From contig NZ_JOEA01000023.1 in the NCBI RefSeq assembly GCF_000719115.1, positions 62,001-126,000 of the forward strand: 64,000 nt of DNA. The letters run 5' to 3'. The notes under the pieces were generated by a model, which worked only from the letters and a program-made list of their open reading frames with translations, was not told where the DNA came from and made no database searches. The translations under genes were made by a program, and so were the position numbers. The stretch is from Lentzea albidocapillata. GTDB taxonomy: Bacteria > Actinomycetota > Actinomycetes > Mycobacteriales > Pseudonocardiaceae. Within the stretch, counting starts at the first letter, position 1. Every line of letters begins with the position of its first letter. Below are positions 50,261 through 59,398 of this stretch, piece after piece.

Positions 50261-51493
50261 CTACGTCACGGACGGCTTTTCGCCCGGCCCTATCAGCTGT
50301 TCCAGCACGGCGTCGTGCTCCTGATAGACGACTCGGCTGGTGGCACGTATGGCGTCATACAAGTCGTCGCCGATCCACTCCGGCGGCGACGTGAACAACA
50401 CAGCGGACGAGTCCGCCCCTGCATACCGAACCACGTCGGCGGACATGGCCACGAGGGTGGCACCGTAGGTCGTCACGACCTGCTGGGCGATCTGCAGACC
50501 GGCGGCGTCGAGGTCACCCGCGTAGCGCAGGGTCAGTCCCTGGTCGGCGGCGAGCTGAAGAAGGGCGTGGTCGACGCTGCCGAGCTGTCCACTCGTGCAT
50601 GCGAAGGCGTGTGGGCTCTTGCGCTCCATCGCGGCTTCGAGGACCGACGGATTCTCAACCACGGTGAGCGTCTGCACGGCGAACGTCGGCGGATGAACGG
50701 TCAGATCGAGGAGAGTCACGGGGATCGGGGTGCTCGCATCGCGCAAGCGGCGGTCCGTTGGACCATCTCCGACGACCCGCACCTGGTGCAGCAGAATTGT
50801 CGAGGACAACCGGTCCGCGAGGATGCCCACCTCGGCCAGGAGCGCACGAACGAGGTCAGGTCGCGTCGGCTCAGGCACGGCCGACCGTTCAGCGACCGCG
50901 CAAACAAGTCTCGCGCCAGCGATTCGGTCGAGGTCGAAGTAGTGCGGATCGCCGGCAGAGTCGTGAGCCAGCTTGGCGAGGCTAGTTGGCGGATCCAGAG
51001 GTAACGCCGCTACGACTTCGGCGAGAGCTCGAACGAAACGCCGCGTTGCCGCCTCGTCGTCCGTTCCGGCGGCTCGCATCCGCGCCACCAGGACCGGAAG
51101 GTTCGGCAGGTGGAACTCCACTTCGGACCACAGATCTCGGCGTTGCGACGACGCTTGCCTGCGCAACGCTGCGGTGTCGATCACCGGTCGCCCCACCGCC
51201 AGTTCCACCAGCGTCACCAGATCGCTGACGGGCACTGCCAGAGTCACCAACACTTCGCGCAGCGGGACGATCGTCACATCGCCTTCGACGACGACGGCCG
51301 AGCGAGTGCGGCTACGACGTGTCGTCGTGTCCACCCACGAACGGAGAAGCGCGGTGCCTGCGCGTGAAAGCCCGTCGACTCGGACCGACACGACGGACTC
51401 CGGCCGGGCGCCCGAGCACAGTCGCTGGTGAACTGCCTTCCACAGGGGAGCCAGATCTTCGTCCTGTGCCAGGTGCGCTGGTGACAGGGTCAC
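50261..51493 (-). CDS. jetD: Wadjet JetD-like protein (DUF3323/DUF2399, Toprim nuclease)
   Basis: A 410-aa protein whose GTG 51493 overlaps the jetC stop (GTGA). The N-terminal two thirds is the TIGR02679-type arm domain; the C-terminal Toprim fold shows LTVVENPSVLEAA (catalytic Glu, about 278) and LRYAGDLDAAGLQIAQQV (DxD metal site, about 325). In Wadjet systems JetD is the nuclease that cuts circular plasmid DNA after the SMC motor has extruded it. Last gene of the operon. Confidence 0.85.
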   Translation of the reverse strand: MTLSPAHLAQDEDLAPLWKAVHQRLCSGARPESVVSVRVDGLSRAGTALLRSWVDTTTRRSRTRSAVVVEGDVTIVPLREVLVTLAVPVSDLVTLVELAVGRPVIDTAALRRQASSQRRDLWSEVEFHLPNLPVLVARMRAAGTDDEAATRRFVRALAEVVAALPLDPPTSLAKLAHDSAGDPHYFDLDRIAGARLVCAVAERSAVPEPTRPDLVRALLAEVGILADRLSSTILLHQVRVVGDGPTDRRLRDASTPIPVTLLDLTVHPPTFAVQTLTVVENPSVLEAAMERKSPHAFACTSGQLGSVDHALLQLAADQGLTLRYAGDLDAAGLQIAQQVVTTYGATLVAMSADVVRYAGADSSAVLFTSPPEWIGDDLYDAIRATSRVVYQEHDAVLEQLIGPGEKPSVT

Positions 51494-54400
51494 GGGGTGC
51501 TCGCCCCGACGACGAGGTCGAGCGTCAGCACTTGAGGTTCACCCCGGCCACTCCACAGCCATGGCACAGTGATCCGCTTCTTTCCAATGGTGACGACCTC
51601 GTGCAACACGACTCGCCCGGCCTCCTTCTTTATCATCGGCGTGATGAAAGGAGCGGTCGCCAGTACGTCGAACTGCCACGACCGCAGGAGTGCGAGCACC
51701 TGCCGCAGGTTGGGCTCGTCGAACGCAGCATCGATCTCGTCGATCGAGATCCACCGCGGCCCTCGATAGTCCGCTCCCGAGTACATCGACCACGCCGCTG
51801 CGAGCAGCGGCAGCATGGTCGCGAGCCGCCGCTCCCCCGTCGACAGAGTCTCCAGCGGGTTGGAGCGCGCGTTGACCTCGCGGAACCGCTCCTGGTTAGG
51901 CCCGGTGAACGACGCGTGGGTGACGGAGATCTTCCACTCGTGCCACGACCGGTAGTCGAAGGTGTGCGCGACGCGGTCCTTCCACGAATCGCCGGCCTTC
52001 TCGTTCATCCTGTTGCGCAGCACGGTGTACATGTCCTCGAAGACGTCGTCCGACTGCGGCAGGCCGATGAGCTTGACCATCCGTTTGGCGTCGTCCTCCT
52101 CCCGCACGACCCACTCGACCTGGACACCCACGTCGGCGACGCCCGTACGCACCTCCGCGAGGGTCCCGCGAATCTGGCGAACCAGCTCCTTCGCGGCGTC
52201 CATGCGCACCAGGATGTCCCGGCGGAGCTGAGTGAACAGGCTGGTCTTCAAGGTGCGCTTGACGTCGTCGCGCAGGTCTTCCTCCAGCTGCGCCGCGGTC
52301 GACTCCAGCTTCCCGACCGCGATGTGCAGGTCCTCGCCTCGTCCCGCGCCCGGATCCGCAACGACTGCGCGGCGCCAATCGGTTCCTTCAACGGTCTCCA
52401 TCACGACCTGGCGGTCGAAACGAGCCAATGCGGTGCTGGTGGAACGGGCGGTCGATTCGAGCTGCGTCAGCGCACGCGCACGTGCTTGACGCAGCGTTTC
52501 CAGCCGATCGGATCCACCGGAATGGTGCTGCAACAGGCGTCTGGCCCAGCTGAGCGCTGCCGTGAGGTGGGCAGGTCTGCCGGCTTCGTCGCGGAGGTCC
52601 TCCGGCATGGTGGCCAGGCGTTCGTCGACGAGCTTCCCGATCTGCCGGACGCAGTCGTCGCGCCTGCGTTCAGCGGCCTCCCGTTGAGGTGCGATGCCTT
52701 CGAGGGTGGCGCGAGCGGCAGCCGCGGCCTCGCCGGCCTTCTTGTTCTCGTCACTCATCACCACGGCCGCGTTCTTCGTGCCGGCCAGTTCAGTTCCGAT
52801 CTTCTCCCTAGTCGCACGAAGCTCCTCGTACTCGGCGCCGTGCAGCTGGCGTGTTTCAGCCAAGGTGGCCGCTTCCCGAACTGCGGTGAGCTTCGCAAGT
52901 TCCGCTTCGTCCTTGGCCCTGCCGGACGCCGCCGCGCGCTGCGCGGCCGTCGCTGCGACGATGCGTGCTTGCCGCACGAGTTCGGTGGAACGTTCGGCGG
53001 CGTGCCGCCAGAGTTCGACCTGGTGTCCCAGGCGTACGACACACGAGCCGTGCGCTTTCAACCCAACAGATTGTGTTGGCAAGAGACTTCGATCCGGCAG
53101 CGACGCCGCGTGGTTGAGTTCACGGAGCGCCTGCCGCACTTCCTCACCAGCATCACGATGGCGCTCGGCCGCGGCGAGCACAGCCGCGCCGGCCCGGCGG
53201 AGGTCTTCAGCGTTCCGGTCCTCCTCGGCGCCAGCGGCTCGGACGTCATCGAAGGCAGGAAAGGACTGCCGTTCGTCGTCCGCCTCGCGCTGCGCCCGCA
53301 CCGCCCGATCCAACGCGTCGGACGCTTCCGCAGAACGCTGTGCGCGGTCGTCTTCCAAGCGCATGGCGTCCGCGGTCTTGCGCGCGGCCGTGTCAAGGAT
53401 GCGCTCAGCGTGCCGAAGCCGTTCCACGGCGGCGGCGATGACCGCGACGCGTGCGGCGGCCGCAGACTCCAACGCGGCGTACTCCCGAGCTCGTGCCTGC
53501 TCGGCTTCCGCGATTCGGCGCGTCGTGCGGTTCAGCGTCGCACTCGCTTCGGACAGCAGCCGTGCCGCTTCTTCGCGAGCACCGATCAGCGCGGAGAATG
53601 ACGGGAAGGAATCCCTCTCAGCCGCCGCGACGAGGATGTCAGACTCGCATGTCGCGACCTTTTCCTCCTCACGACTCAACGCGGCAACGGCCTCGTCCAG
53701 TTCCGTCTCCAGATCGGCGACGAGCCGCAGGCGTCGGCGTTCGCGGGTGGTGCGCCCGATGAACTCGGCCTGGTAGCCGTTCGGGGCGGCCGCGGTGAGC
53801 ACACCCGTGCTGACGTGGCCGCGCTCGAGGAGGTGATCCGCCGGTATCGAACGCAGCAAGGCCTCAATGCGATCCGCGGGAACAGCAGGAGAAACCTCCA
53901 GCCGAAGCAGGTCGGCGAGACTGCGTCCGGTCACCGGGTTGTCCGCGGTGATGACGACATCGCCTGCCACCGCCACACCGTCAGGCGTCACGAGCGCATC
54001 GAGGAGCCCTGCGACCAGGAGAGCGCCCTCGATCAAGTCCGTCTCGGCGGGCGTAAGGTCATCAGCGAAGTCCACCAAGGCCCACAACGGCTCTCCTGGG
54101 CCGTCGTCACGCGTGCGCCACGGCGGCGGTGCCGGCGTTGGAGCCGCACGACGCGCCGCGAGCAGCCTCGACTCGACTCCGGTGACAACGGTTCGAGCAC
54201 GCTCGACGTCCGTCCTCGCGGAGTTCAGGAAGACGTTGAGACGGCCGCTCGTCTCGTTGTGCTCCTGTTCCACCGCTAGGCGGGCAGTGAACGGATCGAC
54301 CCCCGGTTCCGGCTCGGGGAGGGCGACCTCGGTCAGGAACCGCGCACCACCGCGCCACCGCAGGGCATCCTCCGCCCAGTTCACGGCGGAACGGTCCGCG

Positions 54401-56448
54401 GCGCTTCGTGCCTGAGCGGCAGCCAGGTCGGCTTGAGCGAGCTCTTGCTGCGCAACGGAAACCGCGGACTCGTACGTGCGGGTCGCGGCAGCGCGTCTCT
54501 CCTCGTCATCCTCCTCTTCGAGACGTGCTCGGTCGCGTGTGGACTCCAGATCGTGGGCCGTTGCATCGATCGTGGACACGGCCTCAGCTTCATCGCTCCG
54601 GGCTGCGACGAGTGCTTGCTGTGCTTGCTCCAGAAGGACTTTCGCGGTTTCCGCAGCCGTCAGACGACCGGCAGTGTCGATGCGGGAACGAGCGGAGTTC
54701 GCCGCGTCGGTGATCCACGCGCTGATCCGATCCAGCCGCATGCGGTCGCCCTCGGAAGTCGTCGATTCAACGACTTCTGCAGGCACAGCACCAAGATGCG
54801 TAGCTCGTTTTCCCCAAGCGGAGATCGCCTCGGTGAGCCGTCTCTCTGCGGCCTGCCGACCGGCCGCGGAGTGGTCCGCCCGCTGACGGCTCTCGTCTTC
54901 GACCCGTTCACATCGCCGCACATCCTCAGCACACGACCGCTCTTGTGCCTGTACTTCAGCGTGTTTGCTCAGGGCGTTCTCAACTCGCGAGACCTGATCC
55001 GTTCGCATGACCACCCACGCGAGTGGAGTGCTGCACGTCTGTTCGATGTCAACGGAGGCCAAAGCGTGCTCGTCCGAAGCGGTCAGCACCGCAGTCGCAT
55101 CGAACAAGCGCTCAAGAGCCGCGTCGGCACCCACCTCACGTGATGCGGCTCTAAGCTCCTCCGTCAGCTGCGCCAGGTGGCCGATGCCTTCGTGTGCGTT
55201 GTCGGCGGCTGCAGTAGCCTGCTCGACCGCATTGACGGCGAGTTCTTCCGCTTCCTCGGCGCGGCTCAGAGCTCGCCCCGCTTCCACTTCAAGCTCGTGT
55301 GCCCGGCGTTCCAGCAGCGGCAACTCAGCACCTGCGTGGTCACGCAACGCCGCATCGGCCGCGTCGCGTCGCCCTTCGAGTGTGGAGATCTCGGAGTTCA
55401 ACTCGTTGAGCCGCCGAGCTGTGTCGTCCTGGGTCTGTTTGGCCGCCTCCAATTTGCCGGTCGCGTCCCTGGTGCGGCGCGTCTGCGCGTCGAAGTCGGT
55501 GTTGGCCGCGGCGAGCTGCGCTGCTTCCAGTTCGACCACAGCGGAAACGTAGCGCTGGTAACGGTTGTCTGTGGCTACCAGTTGCTTGGCCTCGTAACGC
55601 ATGTCTCCGAGCTGGGTCTCCAGTTCGGAGATCCGCTCCATGGCCTCACCGATGACGGTGAGTCGTTCAGAATCAAGTGCGGGGAGCGCCTCGGTGAGCA
55701 CCGCACGCATCTGAGCCGGGGGAATCGCCTCAGCCGTTCGCAGGCTTCTGAGACTGCGCAACACGCCGACCAGCGCATCGAACTGAACCTCGTCCAGCGG
55801 AGCGAAGAGCCGAGTGCGCACGGCATTGCGGTAGCCGGGTTCGTCACCGATCGCGGTGAGGTGCCCGGACGCTTTCGATTTCAACGACGCGACCGACGTG
55901 AACAGTTCTCCGTCCGCAGTGGCAAGTTGAGCAGCCAGTTCGTCAACACGCACCGGGTTTCCCTGCTGGGCCAGCACGAGCTCCTGGCCGACCCGGCCCG
56001 GTGCGATGAAGAACGCCCTCTGGAGGTTTCCGCTCACCGCCCGCAGCCACAACCCGGTGGTCAGGTAGGTCTTCTCACCGGTGGCCTCGTCTCGCATTCC
56101 ATACTCGAGCCACCAGGCGCCTGTCCGGTCCTCACGGTCGTTGCGATCGGTGTGCCTGCTGGTCAGCGTGCCCGCAGCCTTGCCTGACACCGACAACGCG
56201 GTCTGGGAGGTGTCACCGTCAATCAGGAGGGTGACCAGCATCGACGCCGTCAGCGACTTGCCTGATCCGTTCGGGCCCGTGAGCGTCATCCAACCGTCCG
56301 CGAACACCAGCAACTCGTCGGCCCACGCCCACGAGTTGACCGCGCCGGCGCGAGTCGGCTGCCAGCGGCCCTCTGCGGCAGGTTCACCGACGACGGGCTG
56401 ATCACGCACCGCGGTCAACCTCGTCACAGGATGATCTGTAATGCTCAT
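51490..56448 (-). CDS. jetC: Wadjet JetC-like SMC/MukB-type ATPase (TIGR02680 family)
   Basis: A 1652-aa protein from ATG 56448, which overlaps the jetB stop (ATGA). Walker A GPNGSGKS is at residues 58-65; long Ala/Glu/Arg-rich coiled coils fill about 270-500 and 600-1400 around a hinge near 800-870 with few heptads; the C-terminal head has the ABC signature LSTGERR (about 1533) and Walker B RWISIDEIDAAFD (about 1563). This is the SMC-like loop-extrusion motor of the complex. Confidence 0.9.
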   Translation of the reverse strand: MSITDHPVTRLTAVRDQPVVGEPAAEGRWQPTRAGAVNSWAWADELLVFADGWMTLTGPNGSGKSLTASMLVTLLIDGDTSQTALSVSGKAAGTLTSRHTDRNDREDRTGAWWLEYGMRDEATGEKTYLTTGLWLRAVSGNLQRAFFIAPGRVGQELVLAQQGNPVRVDELAAQLATADGELFTSVASLKSKASGHLTAIGDEPGYRNAVRTRLFAPLDEVQFDALVGVLRSLRSLRTAEAIPPAQMRAVLTEALPALDSERLTVIGEAMERISELETQLGDMRYEAKQLVATDNRYQRYVSAVVELEAAQLAAANTDFDAQTRRTRDATGKLEAAKQTQDDTARRLNELNSEISTLEGRRDAADAALRDHAGAELPLLERRAHELEVEAGRALSRAEEAEELAVNAVEQATAAADNAHEGIGHLAQLTEELRAASREVGADAALERLFDATAVLTASDEHALASVDIEQTCSTPLAWVVMRTDQVSRVENALSKHAEVQAQERSCAEDVRRCERVEDESRQRADHSAAGRQAAERRLTEAISAWGKRATHLGAVPAEVVESTTSEGDRMRLDRISAWITDAANSARSRIDTAGRLTAAETAKVLLEQAQQALVAARSDEAEAVSTIDATAHDLESTRDRARLEEEDDEERRAAATRTYESAVSVAQQELAQADLAAAQARSAADRSAVNWAEDALRWRGGARFLTEVALPEPEPGVDPFTARLAVEQEHNETSGRLNVFLNSARTDVERARTVVTGVESRLLAARRAAPTPAPPPWRTRDDGPGEPLWALVDFADDLTPAETDLIEGALLVAGLLDALVTPDGVAVAGDVVITADNPVTGRSLADLLRLEVSPAVPADRIEALLRSIPADHLLERGHVSTGVLTAAAPNGYQAEFIGRTTRERRRLRLVADLETELDEAVAALSREEEKVATCESDILVAAAERDSFPSFSALIGAREEAARLLSEASATLNRTTRRIAEAEQARAREYAALESAAAARVAVIAAAVERLRHAERILDTAARKTADAMRLEDDRAQRSAEASDALDRAVRAQREADDERQSFPAFDDVRAAGAEEDRNAEDLRRAGAAVLAAAERHRDAGEEVRQALRELNHAASLPDRSLLPTQSVGLKAHGSCVVRLGHQVELWRHAAERSTELVRQARIVAATAAQRAAASGRAKDEAELAKLTAVREAATLAETRQLHGAEYEELRATREKIGTELAGTKNAAVVMSDENKKAGEAAAAARATLEGIAPQREAAERRRDDCVRQIGKLVDERLATMPEDLRDEAGRPAHLTAALSWARRLLQHHSGGSDRLETLRQARARALTQLESTARSTSTALARFDRQVVMETVEGTDWRRAVVADPGAGRGEDLHIAVGKLESTAAQLEEDLRDDVKRTLKTSLFTQLRRDILVRMDAAKELVRQIRGTLAEVRTGVADVGVQVEWVVREEDDAKRMVKLIGLPQSDDVFEDMYTVLRNRMNEKAGDSWKDRVAHTFDYRSWHEWKISVTHASFTGPNQERFREVNARSNPLETLSTGERRLATMLPLLAAAWSMYSGADYRGPRWISIDEIDAAFDEPNLRQVLALLRSWQFDVLATAPFITPMIKKEAGRVVLHEVVTIGKKRITVPWLWSGRGEPQVLTLDLVVGASTP

Positions 56449-57686
56449 CGCTCGACAACCTCCCCCGTGTTCGTCGCACTGCGGCGTACGGCCACGCGCC
56501 AGAAATGAATGCCCGCAGTGGGCTGCCAAGTGTCCTGTGACACGGGCGCCAGCAGCGCAACCGCCACCAGTTCAGCGGCAGCGGCCCTCGCCAGCGCCGG
56601 CAGGCGGTCCTCGTAGGCGGCGGCCCAGCGCGGCTGGCCAACTCGCACGTCTTCGAAGAGCGCGATCATCTCCGACATGTGCATCTCGCCGAGCGGGTCC
56701 GCTCGGTGTTTCACCGCGTCCAGCAAAGCGAGCGCCGCCTGCCGCTCGTTGCGCCTCCCGTTGGGGAAGTCGATCGCCGTACCGACCCCGGTGGGATCGG
56801 TCGTCTCCCACCAGTCACGACGCGCGGTCGTTGTGAACCCAAGCGCGGTGATCACTTCGAGAGCGCGATCGCGGCCCGCCGGCGTCGTCAGGTACGGAGT
56901 TGCGGCACGGCTGTCGAACGGGTCGGTCGCGGGATCGTCGATCAGGCGGCGCACCGCGAAAAACCTCCGGGCGTCGAGCGTCGGTTCGTCGTCCACATCG
57001 TCAGCGAGCGCCTCCGAGGAAAGGGCATCAGCGTGCCGCTCCACAGCCATGCTCTCCAGCCCTAGGAGCGCCGGCGAGAGCGAGGAGAACTTCTGTGCCA
57101 GGCGTTCCCGGGAAGCACTCACCACCATGTCGGTCTCGTCGTCGCCGAGTGCCCGGTCGAGATCCGCATCCACGGTGATCGATCCCTCGTTCACGAGAAT
57201 CTTGAGCGCGTCCACGAGGTTGCCCCGGTTCGATCGGGCTTCCGCCTTTCCCGCACCATCAGCGGCCACGATCCGAAACTGGGGCAGTCCACCCACTGAA
57301 GCCTCGGCCGCGCACACCTGAGCGATGCTCTGCATCAGTTCCCGCAGGCTCATCCTCGGCCTTCGCCAGAGCTGCTCGCAGACGAGCGCGATGAGGACCA
57401 GCACCTGCTTCGGCGCGAGCGACGCGGGCCGCCCATCGCGGGGCACCATCGGGCCTCGATCCTCAGGCACGTCAACGCGCCGTTTGTGCAGTCTCACCAG
57501 TTCGGCGGACTCGTCGACCTCCACCACCCAGCCGAGCTCGGACTGGAAGAACTCGGTCAGTTCGCGGCGTCCCTGCACCGCCGCGCGGTACAGCTCCACA
57601 TCCTGTTCAGCGCGGATTCGGCCGGTGGCGATCATCTTCCGCGCGGGTTCCCGCAGCTCCGGCGCCAGCGCACGCGGGGAGCTCAC
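56445..57686 (-). CDS. jetB: Wadjet JetB-like kleisin-associated protein (DUF2398, TIGR02678)
   Basis: A 413-aa protein from GTG 57686 overlapping the jetA stop (GTGA). RAEQDVELYRAAVQGRRELTEFFQSELGWVVEVDESAELVRLHKR, SLAPKQVLVLIALVCEQLW and SLRELMQSIAQVCAA are typical of DUF2398; winged-helix segments follow. In the JetABCD scheme it is the KITE-like subunit that sits with the kleisin on the SMC heads. Assignment of letter B is by family and order. Confidence 0.82.
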   Translation of the reverse strand: MSSPRALAPELREPARKMIATGRIRAEQDVELYRAAVQGRRELTEFFQSELGWVVEVDESAELVRLHKRRVDVPEDRGPMVPRDGRPASLAPKQVLVLIALVCEQLWRRPRMSLRELMQSIAQVCAAEASVGGLPQFRIVAADGAGKAEARSNRGNLVDALKILVNEGSITVDADLDRALGDDETDMVVSASRERLAQKFSSLSPALLGLESMAVERHADALSSEALADDVDDEPTLDARRFFAVRRLIDDPATDPFDSRAATPYLTTPAGRDRALEVITALGFTTTARRDWWETTDPTGVGTAIDFPNGRRNERQAALALLDAVKHRADPLGEMHMSEMIALFEDVRVGQPRWAAAYEDRLPALARAAAAELVAVALLAPVSQDTWQPTAGIHFWRVAVRRSATNTGEVVER

Positions 57687-59230
57687 GCGGTCCCATCCTT
57701 CTTGACGAGGTCGGCAGCGCGCCGCACTCGTATCCGGATGTCCGGCGCTGCGAGCACACCGTCGCCGGCCAGCCGTACCTGCACGACCTTGCCTGGTGTC
57801 CCTAGGCGGACAAGAACTTCCAAGCTCGCGCCATCCGCGTACGCCTGTCCGCATCCGGTCACCGGGTCGAGCCGGGTCAGCGCGACCTCAACCGCACGCA
57901 ACAGGACAGCGGCCGCATCTGCCGCGACTCCCGAGAAGTGGTCAAGGCCCACCTCCGCATCAGTCACGAGCAGGCCGGCCAGCCGGCTCCGTTCGGCTGC
58001 CTGTGACATCGCGTCGTTCATCGCGCTCTCACGCTCTTGGCTCGTGTCCACAACCTTCCGCGGGCGTCCACTCGGGTTCCCGTGCCGCTCGTGTTCGCGC
58101 AGGGTGACCTCGACGTGGTGCCGCGCACGACTTCCCGCGGCCGTGCCCGACAGCACGTCCTCCTCTGCTTCGCGGGTCACGGCGTGCCATGCGGACCAGT
58201 CACCGAACGCGGCCGCGTACACGCGCCGGGCCTCGCCGTCGTTTGCCTGTCCGTGCAGGCTCCTGGCCAGAATGCGGAAATCGTGTCCGAGATCAGATCC
58301 CCTGCGGCGGGCGCTGTAGCGGCGATCGATGGCGACCAGCAACGTGTGCACGGCGCCGGTGGCGGATTCGATCAACTGATGGATCGTGCCGTCGGGCTGA
58401 AACCACGCGCCGAGATCAGACAGCCTTCGCACACGCTCTTCGATCCAGTTCTGCTGGTCGGCGGCGTCGATCAAACCCGCATGGTGCACGGCCGCCTCCA
58501 CAACGGCATGGAAGCCGACTGCCCACAGATCATCGAGGGCCGACTCCACCCGCCTCAGAGCTCTTCCGTACTCGCGCGGGAACTGACGCAACGCCTCGAT
58601 GACCCTGTCGCGATTCGCTCCGAAGACGTCGTCATCGGTGACGTCGGACTGGACCATCTGTGCAAGCGCCGAGTAGAAGTCAGCCGTTACACGTTGAAGT
58701 TCGTCGACTCGCGTCCGCACGTCGTTGAGATCGGCCGGAAGCCTCCCACAGTCGTTCTCGACATGATCCAGTAGCGCACGCACTGTGCTCTCGACACCAT
58801 CGAGCAACCTGCTAGGCAACTGCAGCGCACGCCGTGCATCGACCACCGCGAGCCGAACCGCCGCAACGACACCTCTGCCTTTGCGGGTCAGCGCCCACGA
58901 CTCCTGCCGGACGATCACGCCGCGAAGGCTCCTCACGGGCGCCGCATAGTCACGAAAGGGCTCTGCGAACCCCCACTTTGCGAGTTGGTCGAGCGCTGAC
59001 CTCAGATCGTTCTCACCCAACGGATCGTGGTACCCGACCAACTTCGCCTGGAGCGCGATCTCACTGAGAGTCGACATCGGAGCACGCGTGGAGAGCTCTT
59101 CAAGAGCTGCGAGCAGAGCTGTGTAGCGTTCACGAACGAGGTCGTCCGGCTGGGAAAATGCCGTCCAGTCGCGCGCCTCGACCTCCTGCCACCATCTCCT
59201 CGGCTCCCGCAACCGCGCCCCCTCGGTCAC
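57683..59230 (-). CDS. jetA: Wadjet JetA-like kleisin protein (DUF2397, TIGR02677)
   Basis: A 515-aa protein, first gene of the operon, ATG 59230. The N-terminus RERYTALLAALEELSTRAPMSTLSEIALQAKL carries a winged helix; long helices follow (RRALRRVESALDDLWAVGFHAVVEAAVHHAGLIDAADQQNWIEERV), and the C-terminal part has VEVTLREHERHGNPSGRPRKVVDTSQERESAM. It matches DUF2397, the kleisin-like subunit of this Wadjet class. Divergent from the PIN-like gene across a 168-bp region. Confidence 0.82.
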   Translation of the reverse strand: MTEGARLREPRRWWQEVEARDWTAFSQPDDLVRERYTALLAALEELSTRAPMSTLSEIALQAKLVGYHDPLGENDLRSALDQLAKWGFAEPFRDYAAPVRSLRGVIVRQESWALTRKGRGVVAAVRLAVVDARRALQLPSRLLDGVESTVRALLDHVENDCGRLPADLNDVRTRVDELQRVTADFYSALAQMVQSDVTDDDVFGANRDRVIEALRQFPREYGRALRRVESALDDLWAVGFHAVVEAAVHHAGLIDAADQQNWIEERVRRLSDLGAWFQPDGTIHQLIESATGAVHTLLVAIDRRYSARRRGSDLGHDFRILARSLHGQANDGEARRVYAAAFGDWSAWHAVTREAEEDVLSGTAAGSRARHHVEVTLREHERHGNPSGRPRKVVDTSQERESAMNDAMSQAAERSRLAGLLVTDAEVGLDHFSGVAADAAAVLLRAVEVALTRLDPVTGCGQAYADGASLEVLVRLGTPGKVVQVRLAGDGVLAAPDIRIRVRRAADLVKKDGTA

Positions 59231-59315
59231 CTGCTGACGGGCTGTACGTCGTCAATACCTACCAAATCCGTTACGACGAACACATCCAAACCGCACATAT
59301 TCCACGTGGGCAGTA

Positions 59316-59330
59316 AGAGTCGTTGACTCT
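59316..59330. promoter_or_regulatory. AGAGTC-GTT-GACTCT palindrome between jetA and the PIN-like gene
   Basis: A perfect 6-bp-arm palindrome with a 3-base spacer in the 168-bp divergent region, 69 bp before GTG 59399 and 86 bp before ATG 59230. Candidate operator for one or both operons. Confidence 0.4.
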
Positions 59331-59398
59331 CGCGGTATCGCCCACAAGCCGCATGAAGATCGATAGCCTGTTCGCGATCCGCGTTCTGAGGGGGGCCC

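Noticed and set aside
52694..53776. Plus-strand ORF of 360 aa opposite jetC
   Set aside because: Ala/Ser/Arg-rich antisense of the coiled-coil coding sequence; no ribosome site or domain.
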